From Halosegnis longus (GTDB lineage: Archaea; Halobacteriota; Halobacteria; Halobacteriales; Haloarculaceae), in the NCBI RefSeq assembly GCF_009663395.1, contig NZ_QKNW01000001.1, forward strand, positions 1,550,001 through 1,614,000: a stretch of 64,000 nucleotides of DNA, in the 5' to 3' direction. Below are positions 34,385 to 44,458 of the stretch, in pieces. The translations under genes were made by a program, and so were the position numbers. Position 1 is the stretch's first letter, and each line of letters begins with the position of its first letter. The notes under the pieces are model-generated. The model was not told the DNA's origin. It worked only from the letters and a program-made list of their open reading frames with translations, and searched no databases.

Positions 34385-36190
34385 GTGACCGATACAGAAT
34401 CTAAACAAATCAACCGTTACGAGCAGATCCGTGCCCTCGTTCGAGTTGCGAAATTTCGGCCCGTTTTTACTGCTGTGATTATCACTGCTGGCGTCTTCGC
34501 AGCGGCTCTCGAAGCGGTTGGACTCAGCTTTATATTACCTATCGTCGAGATTGTGCAGGCACCGGGTGATCCCGCGGCCAATGCAGATGGTATGCTATTG
34601 GCCTTCGTAACGACATACCGGACGCTTGGTGTCCCATTTACGCTCGGAACTATAGTCGCTGGCGTGAGCCTTGTACTCACAGTTCGATGGAGCCTGACGT
34701 TTATTGTGAGATGGCTGCGCGGAGTACTCGTCGTTGATTATACCCGAGAATTACAGACACAAGCGTTCAGTAACGCACTCGACGCACGAACCGATTACTT
34801 CGACAGAGAAGGCTCGGACGACATTCTTAATGCGATTGTGACGCAGGCTGAATATGCTGCCCGCGTCATTCGGTACGTCGTTAATCTTATTGAACAAGGT
34901 CTTCTAAGCCTAATTTACCTTGTCATAGCGTTCCTTCTCTCTCCTTCTCTGACAATATTTGCTATCGCGTTTCTCGGTGGATTTTCAATTGTGTTTCGGT
35001 ACATTCTCGAGTCAGGATATGATATTGGGGATCGCGTAGCCGATGCTAACGAACGCGTCCAACAGGCAGCACAGGCAGGAACTCAAGGAATCAGGGATAC
35101 GAAATTGTTTGGGCTTAAGAATGAACTCTTCGGTGATTTCTTGAGTGCCGTAGAGGATTTTGCCGATTCAAGTATTAAACAAAAACGTAACCAACAGGCA
35201 ATCCAAAATTTCTACAACCTTCTAACTGCGATATCAGTGTTTATACTGATCTATATCTCCATTGTATTTGCTGAGATGTCGCTTGGATCGCTTGGCGTCT
35301 TCCTCTTTGCTATGTTTAGACTGGGGCCAAAGGTAAGCAACCTCAACACGAAACTATATCAAATAGAAAATAACCTCCCCCACCTTGTTCGAACTCAACA
35401 GTTCATTGATGAACTTACTCGGAATCAAGAACCAGACAAAGAAATAGAGTCAGCGATAGACAAGGTTCGAACGATCACATTTGAGGATATCCACTTCTCT
35501 TATCAAGGACAGGACGGTAAGGCACTTTCCGGGATTTCTCTAGATTTCGAAAAAGGTGAATTTATCGGGTTTGTCGGTCAGTCTGGTGCTGGAAAATCGA
35601 CGATTGTGTCGTTACTGGCACGCCTATATGAACCTGACTGTGGTGAGATTCGAGCAAATGGCCGCTCAATTCACGAAATGGATATTGATAAATGGCGAGA
35701 TCAGATCGCAGTTGTTCAGCAGGACCCGTATATCTTCAACGATACGCTACGATATAATCTCACTATTGGGAACCGTAATGTCTCTGTGGAAGAACTAGAC
35801 AAGGTCACTAGGATTGCTAAGGTAGACGAGTTTTTCGATGAATTGCCTAACGGGTACGAAACGCACCTGGGAGATCAGGGCGTTCGTCTTTCAGGTGGAC
35901 AACGTCAGCGCGTTGCACTGGCCCGGGCATTATTGAAAGAAGCTGACGTGCTGGTACTTGATGAGGCCACAAGTGATCTTGACTCAACACTAGAAAAAGA
36001 GGTTCAAAGGTCTATTGAGAACCTAGAACGTGACTACGCAATAGTTGGAATTGCCCATCGATTATCAACAGTACAGAATGCTGACCGAATTTATACGATC
36101 GATTCAGGAAAAATAATTGAGTTTGGTTGTCACGAAGAGCTAATTGAAAAGAATGGACAGTATGCTGAACTGTATGGTGTCCAATCTTAA
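34385..36190 (+). CDS. ABC transporter with fused membrane and ATPase domains (PglK/MsbA-like flippase)
   Basis: A 601-residue half-transporter starting at a GTG (MTDTESKQINRYEQ). An N-terminal membrane domain of about six helices (1-330) is followed by an ATPase domain: Walker A GQSGAGKS, LSGGQRQRVALARALL signature, Walker B VLVLDEATSDLD, and the H-loop IVGIAHRLST. Proteins of this type export lipid-linked glycans (PglK, WlaB) or lipids (MsbA). Placed in a glycan island, flipping of a lipid-linked oligosaccharide is the likely job. An AT-rich promoter-like tatatttatta lies at about 34303. Confidence 0.9.
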   Translation: MTDTESKQINRYEQIRALVRVAKFRPVFTAVIITAGVFAAALEAVGLSFILPIVEIVQAPGDPAANADGMLLAFVTTYRTLGVPFTLGTIVAGVSLVLTVRWSLTFIVRWLRGVLVVDYTRELQTQAFSNALDARTDYFDREGSDDILNAIVTQAEYAARVIRYVVNLIEQGLLSLIYLVIAFLLSPSLTIFAIAFLGGFSIVFRYILESGYDIGDRVADANERVQQAAQAGTQGIRDTKLFGLKNELFGDFLSAVEDFADSSIKQKRNQQAIQNFYNLLTAISVFILIYISIVFAEMSLGSLGVFLFAMFRLGPKVSNLNTKLYQIENNLPHLVRTQQFIDELTRNQEPDKEIESAIDKVRTITFEDIHFSYQGQDGKALSGISLDFEKGEFIGFVGQSGAGKSTIVSLLARLYEPDCGEIRANGRSIHEMDIDKWRDQIAVVQQDPYIFNDTLRYNLTIGNRNVSVEELDKVTRIAKVDEFFDELPNGYETHLGDQGVRLSGGQRQRVALARALLKEADVLVLDEATSDLDSTLEKEVQRSIENLERDYAIVGIAHRLSTVQNADRIYTIDSGKIIEFGCHEELIEKNGQYAELYGVQS

Positions 36191-37403
36191 GATGATTTTA
36201 ATACTTTTATAAAACTTTGACGGTAATAAGTTAACTCCTCCCCGGGCCTGTGAGTCGTCTCCCTCGTAGAGTTCAATTACTAAGGCAATCCGTAAGTGTT
36301 AGCACTCTGCCACAAGCTCTGATTGGAGAGGCGATGGGATTTCACCAATCATAACTGTAGGAGCGACCAGGAAATGTTCCAATAGTTGGTGCGAATATCG
36401 ACTTTAGACGCCTATTTTAGAGACGAAAACCTCGCTGTCTTGAAGTTGAGTCCCAACTATCTGCTGTGTTTAATCGATCAGTGTCGGTCAATGACTGCCT
36501 CGCTCATCTTTGCATCTTGAACTAATGGCATGACCTAGGCGGTGGCAATAAGCGATGATGTCATTATGAATCTCTTGTCGTGCACACGTGCATTGCGACG
36601 TAGTTCGAATTGTTCTAACCAGTGCAATGTCATCACGCTAAAACCTACGCTACAGGTTATGTTACAGCTAGCAACATCATGCCGGGCGTCACGCGCGAAG
36701 TCCCTCCAGCCAACAGCAAACCGCCCTCAACGGATTCCTCACCGCATACGATCAGGAAGAAGACCAATTCAATCATGAAAGAGTCAAAAACCTAGAAAAA
36801 CGCGAAATGTGTTGGCCGAAAGACGGCTACATTATCCTCAATGACACAATCACCGCGAAAGCCGGGGACGAGTCAACGGTGTCGGCGCTCTCGTGGTCAC
36901 ACTGAACATGACATTGTAAGGGGCCAAGATCTCATTTATGCCTCGTTCACTCAACCGCTGACACTAACGTGCAATGCTGAGTGTCTTGGAGATTACATAC
37001 AGGCACTCGGAAATCTCTGATAGAACACAACTTCAACTTTGTCAAGATCATTAATAATCGGTAGGATACATTAATGTGAGTGATGCTATTGGCGATGAGA
37101 AATCTCCTCGATGAACTCTGGATCACAAAGGGACACATTTCGCGTAAATGCGGTTCTCTAACCGTATCGGGCACACTAAACACAGTCAGACTGTGAGTCT
37201 CAGAATACCGTCTGAACTATCGGACCTATGGCGGAATTGGGCTTGAATCATGCATCTATCTTGGTCTCTGTCCCCACAGAGCTGTCACACTTGCAGTCAC
37301 CATCGAGAAAACGACGTTGCTAGTTCCACGACCGCACTATAAAAACGATTCTGTATTACCGCTAAGCCGCAATCTCTATATCTATGGCTTAGTACGATGG
37401 AGT
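36191..37403. other. AT-rich spacer with a decayed transposase
   Basis: No intact gene in 1.2 kb. Apart from the DDE transposase remnant listed separately (36660-37020), the sequence is AT-rich and frames are short. The FkbM gene's promoter should lie at the right end; an AT-rich cactataaaaacgat occurs at about 37334-37348. Confidence 0.5.
36660..37020 (+). pseudogene. Decayed DDE transposase fragment
   Basis: Plus-strand text QTALNGFLTAYDQEEDQFNH, REMCWPKDGYIILNDTITAKAGDE and, after a frameshift, GQDLIYASFTQPL follows the N-terminal order of a haloarchaeal DDE transposase (D-x-x-I-I-x-D-D-T-x-x-K, then GQDLIYA). The rest of the protein is missing. It is probably of the IS701/IS4-like group. 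The family name is less certain than the transposase call. Confidence 0.6.
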
Positions 37404-38246
37404 ATGGCTCAACTCCCTATTCAATTTGCTAGAGAGGTGCTCCCCAGACCAGTGAAGAAGAAACTGTCCCCCGTGTATAACCAATGCCGCAGGAGATATT
37501 TCCAGTCTCGTGTCCTAACTGGCTACAATAATGTTAGATATTCCTACAGTGGGGTGAGTTATGAGATGTCCTATACAACAGATAGTGCTGACAAGTTCCG
37601 AAATATTATCAAAAATAAAGAAATAAAAGCAGAGCAGGTGAATCTTAAATACATAGCATCAGACAACAACATAGATGCTTTTGTAGATGTTGGAGCCCAT
37701 TTTGGCACGTATTCTGTAATCGGTAGTCAATTAAATCCAGGAGCTCGGGTCTTTGCATTTGAGCCAGATGAATATAATCGCTCTGTGCTGAGCCATGTTC
37801 TCAGCATTAATGACATACAAGTAGACATACGACCTGAGGTTGTCACTGATCACACAGGCAAAACAATATTCTATACCGATGATTCTAAAGGATCAGAAAG
37901 TCATTCAACTAACCCTAGTAACAAGGGAAAAAGAACGCGAAAAAATACTATCTCATTATCTGACTTTTGTGCCACCAAAGATATTCAAAGTTTGTTTGTT
38001 AAGATTGATGCAGAAGGGAGTGAAGCAAAAATATTAAAAGATATATCCTCTGCGAACTTTTCACACATTGAGGGGATTGTAGAACTCCATCCTGATAAGC
38101 TCAAACCGGATACTGGGGACGTTGTGTCAATTATCCAAAAGAGATTTGAACAGTGTGAATTCCTTGGCGATTCGTGCGAAAACCACCCAAGAGAAGAATC
38201 AATTGAATATAAATATAACCGTCCAATATACTACTTCAAAAATTAA
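37404..38246 (+). CDS. FkbM family SAM-dependent methyltransferase
   Basis: A 280-residue protein beginning at ATG 37404 (MAQLPIQFAREVLPRPVKK); a TTG start 87 bases earlier is possible but less likely. The SAM site is FVDVGAHFGTYSVIG, then VFAFEPDEYN, and the FkbM C-terminal motif LFVKIDAEGSE. These enzymes put methyl groups on sugar hydroxyls. It directly abuts the GT8-like gene (stop TAA followed at once by ATG), so they are co-expressed. It is AT-rich, unlike the flanking core genes. Confidence 0.88.
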   Translation: MAQLPIQFAREVLPRPVKKKLSPVYNQCRRRYFQSRVLTGYNNVRYSYSGVSYEMSYTTDSADKFRNIIKNKEIKAEQVNLKYIASDNNIDAFVDVGAHFGTYSVIGSQLNPGARVFAFEPDEYNRSVLSHVLSINDIQVDIRPEVVTDHTGKTIFYTDDSKGSESHSTNPSNKGKRTRKNTISLSDFCATKDIQSLFVKIDAEGSEAKILKDISSANFSHIEGIVELHPDKLKPDTGDVVSIIQKRFEQCEFLGDSCENHPREESIEYKYNRPIYYFKN

Positions 38247-39128
38247 ATGAGTAAAAATCGTGGGATTCTCTACATGGTCAGTGGTGAGCAATTTGTTGAT
38301 GAAGCCATATATTCTGCACAATCTGCGAACACCCATATGCCGGAGGTTGATACGGCAATTGCAACTACCGAGGTAAATCAAGATCTGACCACTTTTGATT
38401 ATGTTATTGAATTAGATGAAGCCCAACGGAAGGTCGTAGAAGGAAGAAACTGGTTGATTGACTCAACTATCAAGCCAGATTTGAGTCCTTTCGAACAAAC
38501 ATTATATTTAGATAGTGATACATATATCGCCAATGATGTGAGCGAACTATTTGGATTACTAGATAAATTTGACCTTGCGATAACAAGAGTGCCACAACAA
38601 CCTCCCGTCCCAGAGCTACCGGAACCATGGCACTTGTACAATTGTGGTGTGATATTGTACCGAGACTCACAAGAGGTGCGACACTTCCTGAATCGATGGT
38701 CCGAGATATATAATCAAATCCTAGAAGATCAAGAACAACCAGAGGATCAACCCGCTTTTGCTAAGGCGTTATACGAGTGTGATGATCTTCAATGGTATAC
38801 GCTTCCTAGGCGCTATAACGTTCGCTTTCCACGCCGGGGAGTGTTGGCCGATGAAGCTAAAATAATACACGGACGTCACCCTGCTGGTCTCGACAAGGTA
38901 TCTTCCGAGTTGAATCAGTCGAAAGGCCTTCGCGTATTTCGTGAAAGGTCATTCCGTTTCACTCCTGCGACTGTCGTTTATGATAGACCAACTCTCCGCT
39001 ACTCTTTAGAGAATTACGTTACAGAATATGGACTGTGGTATACATTAAAAAGAGCAAGTGCATACGCAGTAGATGCGGTTTTGGGCACAGATATGCGTAA
39101 AGAGATAGGAAAAGAAAATAATGATTAA
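38247..39128 (+). CDS. GT8-like glycosyltransferase
   Basis: A 293-residue protein with the GT-A layout: ILYMVSGEQFVDEAIYSAQS at the start, TIKPDLSPFEQTLYLDSDTYI with the metal-binding D-S-D motif near residue 90, YNCGVILYRDS, and IIHGRH near residue 210, probably the second metal or donor contact. It transfers a sugar from a nucleotide donor. It begins immediately at the end of the FkbM gene and overlaps the polymerase gene by 8 bases. Confidence 0.8.
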   Translation: MSKNRGILYMVSGEQFVDEAIYSAQSANTHMPEVDTAIATTEVNQDLTTFDYVIELDEAQRKVVEGRNWLIDSTIKPDLSPFEQTLYLDSDTYIANDVSELFGLLDKFDLAITRVPQQPPVPELPEPWHLYNCGVILYRDSQEVRHFLNRWSEIYNQILEDQEQPEDQPAFAKALYECDDLQWYTLPRRYNVRFPRRGVLADEAKIIHGRHPAGLDKVSSELNQSKGLRVFRERSFRFTPATVVYDRPTLRYSLENYVTEYGLWYTLKRASAYAVDAVLGTDMRKEIGKENND

Positions 39129-40302
39129 CGCTACCGATAGACCACGAACGCTCGAAGTGTTATCATTACTGCTTCTGTGTAGTGGGGTCATTTTAACCCC
39201 ACTCAGATACCATTTACCCCCTGATATCTACGGCAATATATTTCTCCTCTCCCTACTGTTTGTTTGGACATTGAAAGAATTGTCCATTGAACGAGAGATA
39301 GAATTGACATATTTCCACATATTTGGGATATTATTTATTTGCCTTGCACTTGCCAGCACCTTTTGGAGTGAAAGCATAAGCAGATCTTTTCACTTCGTAC
39401 TACCATGGATTGCGTCAATATTGTTTATTGTATCAATCCAGAATAGCATCAATCATAAGCATCAGGTAGATCTCCTGTTAATACTATACTTGTCTTTAAC
39501 ACTAGTGTTCGCTGCTGGTATAATATACAATTATATTGTCCAATCGCCATGGCAGGCCTCTAGATATTCATTCCTTGGAGAAAACCCAAATAGAATGGGA
39601 TTCTTTCTTGCGGTTGGGGTGCCTATATCACTGAGATTCTTGCATAGCAATAACCGCACTTTTTATACTCACTTCATATTTGTTTTCTGTGCTGTTATTA
39701 TTCTAATTTCCGCAATTTTCTTGACTGGGTCACGCACAGCAATAGTCGCTCTACTCCCTTCTGTCCTTGTTGTAATTTATTTCAGCATATATATGTATAG
39801 CATAATCTCAAAGAAGATGGCTTTTTTAATCTCGATAGCGTCAATCCTACCTCTATTCTATTTTCTGCCTGTTGAGGAGATCTGGATTCGTATCAGCAGC
39901 ATTTATTCAGAGGTAGTGAACCTATCTTTTGGTTCCAGGTATGTGATCTGGACTGAGGGGTTTCAGGTATTTGCCAATTCGCCTACCATCGGTGTTGGAT
40001 ATGGTGGATTTCGCGCGGCTGCTGAACCAATTCTTGGATATGAGGTTCCACCAGAGAGCACATATCTAGGGGCTCTATACCAATTGGGAATTATTGGTGC
40101 TATCTTGTTTACACTAGTATTGACTTCATTATTCAAAATGGCGAAGTCTAATCTGTTATGGTTAAGTTTCCTTATCACGAATCTTATTCTAATGATAACA
40201 AATGATTGGCTACATTATCCCACAATGTGGATTCTATTTGCTATTATGGTAGTTGATCTCACCTTGGATAATCCTGTCGAACGCACGACAAAAACGCAGT
40301 AG
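39121..40302 (+). CDS. O-antigen ligase/Wzy-type polymerase
   Basis: A 393-residue integral membrane protein with ten or more helices. The large loop near residues 265-310 contains GSRYVIWTEGFQVFANSPTIGVGYGGF, the typical Wzy/WaaL loop with conserved Arg and the G-x-G-x-G-x-F type motif. Middle helices include SFLGENPNRMGFFLAVG and FLTGSRTAIVALL, as in O-antigen ligase family members. It would join or polymerise lipid-linked repeat units outside the membrane. It overlaps the GT gene upstream by 8 bases. Confidence 0.85.
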   Translation: MINATDRPRTLEVLSLLLLCSGVILTPLRYHLPPDIYGNIFLLSLLFVWTLKELSIEREIELTYFHIFGILFICLALASTFWSESISRSFHFVLPWIASILFIVSIQNSINHKHQVDLLLILYLSLTLVFAAGIIYNYIVQSPWQASRYSFLGENPNRMGFFLAVGVPISLRFLHSNNRTFYTHFIFVFCAVIILISAIFLTGSRTAIVALLPSVLVVIYFSIYMYSIISKKMAFLISIASILPLFYFLPVEEIWIRISSIYSEVVNLSFGSRYVIWTEGFQVFANSPTIGVGYGGFRAAAEPILGYEVPPESTYLGALYQLGIIGAILFTLVLTSLFKMAKSNLLWLSFLITNLILMITNDWLHYPTMWILFAIMVVDLTLDNPVERTTKTQ

Positions 40303-40359
40303 GCTGACCAGTTAGCGAATGGATCGCCAAGCCGTTGAGTTGGTGATTTGCTGTATGTA

Positions 40360-40790
40360 TTTAGAGTATCGCTTCGATAGCGTCTTTGACTACCTTTTTC
40401 GCTGCTTTCCAGTAGAGCTCTCGGCGTAATTGAAACGCTGTGAGATACTGTGTCAACTTGCCCTTTGATATGACTCGATATGGCGAGGATTAATGTTTGT
40501 TGGGTGACATATCGCTCTCGTAGGTATTGACGTGGACTTCGTCCTCAACATGTTTGCTATCACCGTTGACGACGTATTTGTGGTCATGTGTGTCGTCTCC
40601 TTTCCCTTCCAGCGGTACGTACGCGCAAAAATAATCAATATCGACGGGGACTGACTCCTTCTGGCGACCGTCCCGAAATAGTCGAATCATTCACTATTCG
40701 GCGTCTTTCGCCGGGATTATGTAGCGGTTATCGGTTCCGGCATTAACTAGAATGAACACGGGTGGTTTGTCCTCCTCGTATGAACTTCAC
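40360..40790 (-). pseudogene. Decayed IS1595-type transposase, C-terminal half
   Basis: Minus-strand text, in broken frames: EEDKPPVFILVNAGTDNRYI, IRLFRDGRQKESVP, HKYVVNGDSKHVEDEVHVNT, then SPYRVISKGKLTQYL and FQLRRELYWKAAKKVV. The V-H-x-N-T-x-E-S pattern and R-x-x-S-K-x-K-L-x-x-Y-L ending are typical of IS1595-type DDE transposases. It differs from the remnant at 32 kb, so two elements once inserted here. Stops after AKDAE and a frameshift near 40493 inactivate it. Confidence 0.65.
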
Positions 40791-41184
40791 CCATTACAGA
40801 AGTGTAACCTCCGAGTAAGCGGAGATCGTGGTTCCCCAGTGTCGCTGCAACCGTGAATCGCCAGATACAGCACATATAGGGATGAAGATGAGCTTGTACA
40901 GATCTTGCCAATCAGCTGACCATATAAGCCACCAAAGCCACAAGATAGCAATGTCACGGTGAAAATATGCTAAAATGCGGCAGTATCAATTGTCCTATGT
41001 TGTGAGGCACCGAATCTAGTAGCTCAGGTTTGAAGGGGAACTAGTCTTCTGTGACTTCCCCGCTACTGCCCTGTGATATCAACGCATGCATTTAGTAGGC
41101 AGAGTCAACAGCGGGTACAGTGCGAGTATTTGAAATTATGCTGTTGGCCCGAATAATTCTCCTGTGCTCCTGATAAGGATCGCG

Positions 41185-41385
41185 TCCTTGCTGGCTCCAC
41201 GTTGCCTGCAAGGAGAAGAGAGTCTCATGAGCGAACACCCTGTGGTCATTTCAGAGTACCACGATAATCTTTCGCAGGACGACCGGCTCACATAGCGAAC
41301 TATTTGTGGCGTTGTTCGTTGGCGAGACCACTGGTTTATCGACCAGCGTAAGCCAGTCGTTAAGCCCCATTTCGATCTTTCCGAG
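41185..41385 (+). repeat. Diverged 200-bp repeat, copy A, with hairpin
   Basis: The sequence resembles 52222-52424 over its whole length. A hairpin with 11-base arms (tccttgctggc / gcctgcaagga, one mismatch) lies at 41185-41214, and about 31 bases later comes a coding-like part (VISEYHDNLSQDDRLT, stop, RTICGVVRWRDHWF) matching the frame of copy B. Spacing from hairpin to coding part is the same in both to within one base. The copies are 11 kb apart. Confidence 0.7.
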
Positions 41386-41627
41386 TAGTGTTGCCACTGG
41401 TCCGTTGGTCACTAAGTGCTCAATCAGCGACTCTGGTTCTCACCGTGCTACACGCTGTATTTCTAATCGCTCATGTAGTGCCACGTCAGTCTCCAACCGA
41501 GAGCTTGGAGACCGACGTACAACTGCTTGAGTGCACGAAGATCGGTTCACCTTCTTCCCGCCTGTCGGCCGCATCTGCAGCCTCTCAAATGGTGTGTGAC
41601 AAACACCGTTAGATATTATTATTATTA

Positions 41628-42329
41628 TTAAAAAATCTGGACATGATTTTCACCGGTCACACATAATCGTTCGTATGAAGTCCTCGCCAAGGTCTTCACA
41701 GAAATCCCCCGACTACGACTCTCTCGAATCACAAATAGCGTGTGTTCATCCGTTCGAAACGTCTGGAGCCACGCTTGGGTTCCACTACGTTTCATCCTCG
41801 TCTCCTCAATATGTACCACGTCAGCTTGTTGTACCTGTATGCGTACTGTTGATACTAGCAACCAGCGCGCGTAGCACGCTTGGTCGCATAGCACGCGGAC
41901 GCGCCCGATAGTTCGACTTCATAGAATTGCTGGAATCAGTCGGCAATTTTTTGATAGGGGGTCGATGGTCATACCGGGAAAGAGATGCCTGCGCGATGAT
42001 ATTTACCCCAAACTGTTCCCTATCGTGGCAGTTGGGGTCTGAAGTACTGTCTCGGTACCACACAAGTTGCACTCATGATAATTGCGGTGGACGGAGACGA
42101 CGAAGGCCCTCGCACTGATGCTGGGATTCCAGCTCGGAAATCGGGTCACGAACCTGAGCGGCGGCCTGCACCTGAGCCGAATCAGGAAACCGAGGTCACA
42201 GGTGACTACTGTCCTGACTGGAGTGAGCAGTTCGACGAGTCGGAGAGCGTTAGCCTACGACTCATCAAGGGGATTCCTGACTCACAACCGATTGAGACCA
42301 CTCAGTGCATCCTTCGACGGGAAAGGTGA
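41628..42329 (-). pseudogene. Decayed IS66-family transposase with an inverted segment
   Basis: The minus strand from about 42113 to 41628 carries HRNYHECNLCGT (zinc motif), EQFGVNIIAQASLSRYDH and VHIEETRMKRSGTQAWLQTFRTDEHTLF with RESRSRG, the IS66 DDE domain, with frameshifts. The part expected just before the zinc motif is instead on the plus strand at 42075-42329 (DYCPDWSEQFDESESV, LIKGIPDSQPIETTQ). The N-terminal piece therefore seems inverted against the rest. It could also be a second copy inserted head to head. Confidence 0.7.
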
Positions 42330-42512
42330 CTCTCTAGAGTCAGACCGTTTCTGGCTAGACGGTGTGTAGTGGCCTCTCGTGATAACAAAGCTTCGCTCTG
42401 AGATGCTTGTTCTCTTTGCAGAGTTGCTGATTTTCCCGTCCAATCTTCCCAACCCACTTTTTATGATAAGAAAATTTCATATGAGGATTCAATTTGGTCG
42501 TCTGAGGAGTTC

Positions 42513-42671
42513 ATGTCTACACTCGCTAAACCAGGTGAAACAGGATGGTTTCCGTTAGAGAGACTACCGCTGCACTCGCCATTGTCATCTGCATTGATTT
42601 ACTACCTGCTCAGAGGCGAGATAACAAAGAGTGTCGAAATCTTTCTGGGCCAAACGGATGCGTGTCAATAA
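42513..42671 (+). CDS. Possible 52-residue protein or gene fragment
   Basis: An ATG frame of 52 residues (MSTLAKPGETGWFPLERLPL) with sensible amino acid content including a hydrophobic part (SSALIYYLLRG). It stands before the first AlkP-fold gene and shares its strand. It may be a remnant. No family is recognised and I give it low weight. Confidence 0.25.
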   Translation: MSTLAKPGETGWFPLERLPLHSPLSSALIYYLLRGEITKSVEIFLGQTDACQ

Positions 42672-42771
42672 TCCTATACTGATGAGCGACGAGACTTTTA
42701 TATTCCATGGAAGCCATTCGGGATCACATAGTCAGCGGAATATTGATGTATGTAGCTCGAAAAAATATTCT

Positions 42772-43761
42772 ATGCCGAGTTTAAGTCGTGCTAAGGAAGT
42801 TCTTGAAGAGGATGGAGTCTTAGGACTTTTGCAAAAATGTCAGATGTTTGTCACACGAGAAGGTATCAATACTTACATCATGACACACTCACGATTAAAA
42901 AAGGCCTATTATGAACGGTTTGATCATGGTGTCACGGATATGATGGCGGAAGATTGGGATCTTCTGCTAATTCTAGATGCATGCCGCCACGACCTTTTCG
43001 AAGAAGCAAATACGATTCCAGGGGATTTCTCTTATCGAATTTCCCCGGGTTCATCGACATCTGAATTTTTGGATACAACAATTGTCGGGGAAAATTTCCA
43101 TGATACAGTGTACATCACAGCGAATCCACAGCACGTAAAAAAAGATATTAGAGAAAGTTTCTACGATATCATCCCTGTTTGGAAAACTAACTGGGATAAA
43201 TCTCTTCGAACGGTTCATCCCCAGTCAGTTGTTGAGGCTGCACTAGATGCAAATAAGCGTTATCCAAATAAGAGGCTTCTCATTCATTTTATGCAGCCAC
43301 ATTATCCATTTATTGGTGGAAAAAATAAACAAATCGATGAACAACGTGGGTCCAGTATTGCTGGTGACTACCATGATCTAAAAACCGAGGGTCTCAAGAC
43401 AGTATGGGAGAAGTTGGAAGATGGTGATCTTAGCTACGAAGCCGTCTGGAAAGGGTATAAGAATAATCTTGAATTGGTGCTCCCACATGTGCAAGAAATT
43501 GCTGACAAATGTGAAGGAAAATCGGTTGTCACCTCTGATCACGGGAATCTTTTAGGAGAGTTTGTTTTCTCAAGAATGCAGAGAATTTACGCACATCCCA
43601 ACTCTCTCCACGTTCCCAATCTTGTCAAAGTCCCGTGGTTAGAAATTCCCTATGAGCGCCGACGAAAGGTAGTTTCCGAACCACCCAGAAACTCCCCGAA
43701 CCACGAAAAAGATAATACAGCTGTCCAGGAACGGCTTCAAGATTTGGGATATACAGGATAG
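42772..43761 (+). CDS. Alkaline phosphatase/sulfatase-fold hydrolase or transferase, paralogue 1
   Basis: A 329-residue protein starting at ATG 42772 (MPSLSRAKEVLEEDGVLG), the position that matches its two paralogues downstream. Motifs shared by all three are LLILDACRHDLF (metal-binding Asp), SPGSSTSEFL (the Thr or Ser is the probable nucleophile), HFMQPHYPFIG, and VVTSDHGNLLGE (metal-binding Asp-His). This is the core of the AlkP superfamily, whose members cleave or transfer sulfate, phosphate or phosphoglycol groups. No signal peptide is seen. In this context it probably decorates or trims the glycan or a polyprenyl-linked sugar. Confidence 0.8.
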   Translation: MPSLSRAKEVLEEDGVLGLLQKCQMFVTREGINTYIMTHSRLKKAYYERFDHGVTDMMAEDWDLLLILDACRHDLFEEANTIPGDFSYRISPGSSTSEFLDTTIVGENFHDTVYITANPQHVKKDIRESFYDIIPVWKTNWDKSLRTVHPQSVVEAALDANKRYPNKRLLIHFMQPHYPFIGGKNKQIDEQRGSSIAGDYHDLKTEGLKTVWEKLEDGDLSYEAVWKGYKNNLELVLPHVQEIADKCEGKSVVTSDHGNLLGEFVFSRMQRIYAHPNSLHVPNLVKVPWLEIPYERRRKVVSEPPRNSPNHEKDNTAVQERLQDLGYTG

Positions 43762-44458
43762 CATTCAATTGTTGATGTCTGATACTATTCTTGGAGTATC
43801 GTGGAAGGACTTATTACTGCAACAGATGGGGATTTCTATAACGTCCCTGCAGACAACCTGCCAGCCCGGCCTTCGTAGCGTGTTCTCAGTTTGCCGAGAG
43901 ATGTATATTAAAAATCAAAAAAGAATCTCTGTCAGGTATCGCTATATCCAGTATTTGGACGCTGCTTCTTGAACGCTGGCGGTAGTATGACACATGAAGT
44001 AGCTTGAAGATGTAATATAGCACCATACCATGTGCTTTATTTTGAAAGTCTAGGTACTACTGTAGCTGAATACTGCTGCTGTCTTGCGGTACTTGACTGG
44101 CAGCCTTCTATTCTGTTACTTGAATACAACCGTACAGCAACTTTACGTTAGCAACTTGAGTAGATCTTTCCAAGCCTCCAAGCGAATATACGACGACTAC
44201 GGTTTCTGAAAAAACGAGTGAGAGATCGACTCAACTCATGATCCAGCACGAACTGGAGACGATGTTTGGAGCAGTTGAGTACGCTATCGATAACCCCAGC
44301 AAATGACGGTCCAAGCGATGCTGATTTAGTTCGACCACTGTACCAACGGTTGTGTTCATTTGATACTCATACGAAATCCTAGGACGCAACAACGATGAAA
44401 TTACTATGAATATCTCGAAATATCCTGGCGAAAATAGAAGAGATAGGCACACACAACC
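43762..44458. other. Spacer between convergent blocks, nothing recognised
   Basis: No convincing gene is present in about 700 bases. Frames of up to 73 residues exist on both strands but their text is not protein-like and carries no motif. It separates the plus-strand AlkP-fold gene from the minus-strand operon that ends at 44459. Confidence 0.5.

Larger units (their letters stand above)
40303..42771. other. Insertion-sequence graveyard between glycan gene blocks
   Basis: About 2.5 kb with no intact gene. It contains an IS1595-type remnant (40360-40790), a 200-base sequence with hairpin shared with 52.2 kb, an att-att-att triplet run near 41617, an IS66 remnant with an inverted part (41628-42329), and a small frame at 42513. 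The interval 40800-41180 shows nothing I recognise. Confidence 0.6.

Noticed and set aside
41616-41640. att triplet run as a possible regulatory or CRISPR-like repeat
   Set aside because: It is a short simple-sequence run in AT-rich decayed DNA with no spacers or partner copies.
43769-43972. 67-residue plus-strand frame after the first AlkP-fold gene
   Set aside because: The text has no motif, no plausible start context and no similarity to neighbours; it was left as part of the spacer.
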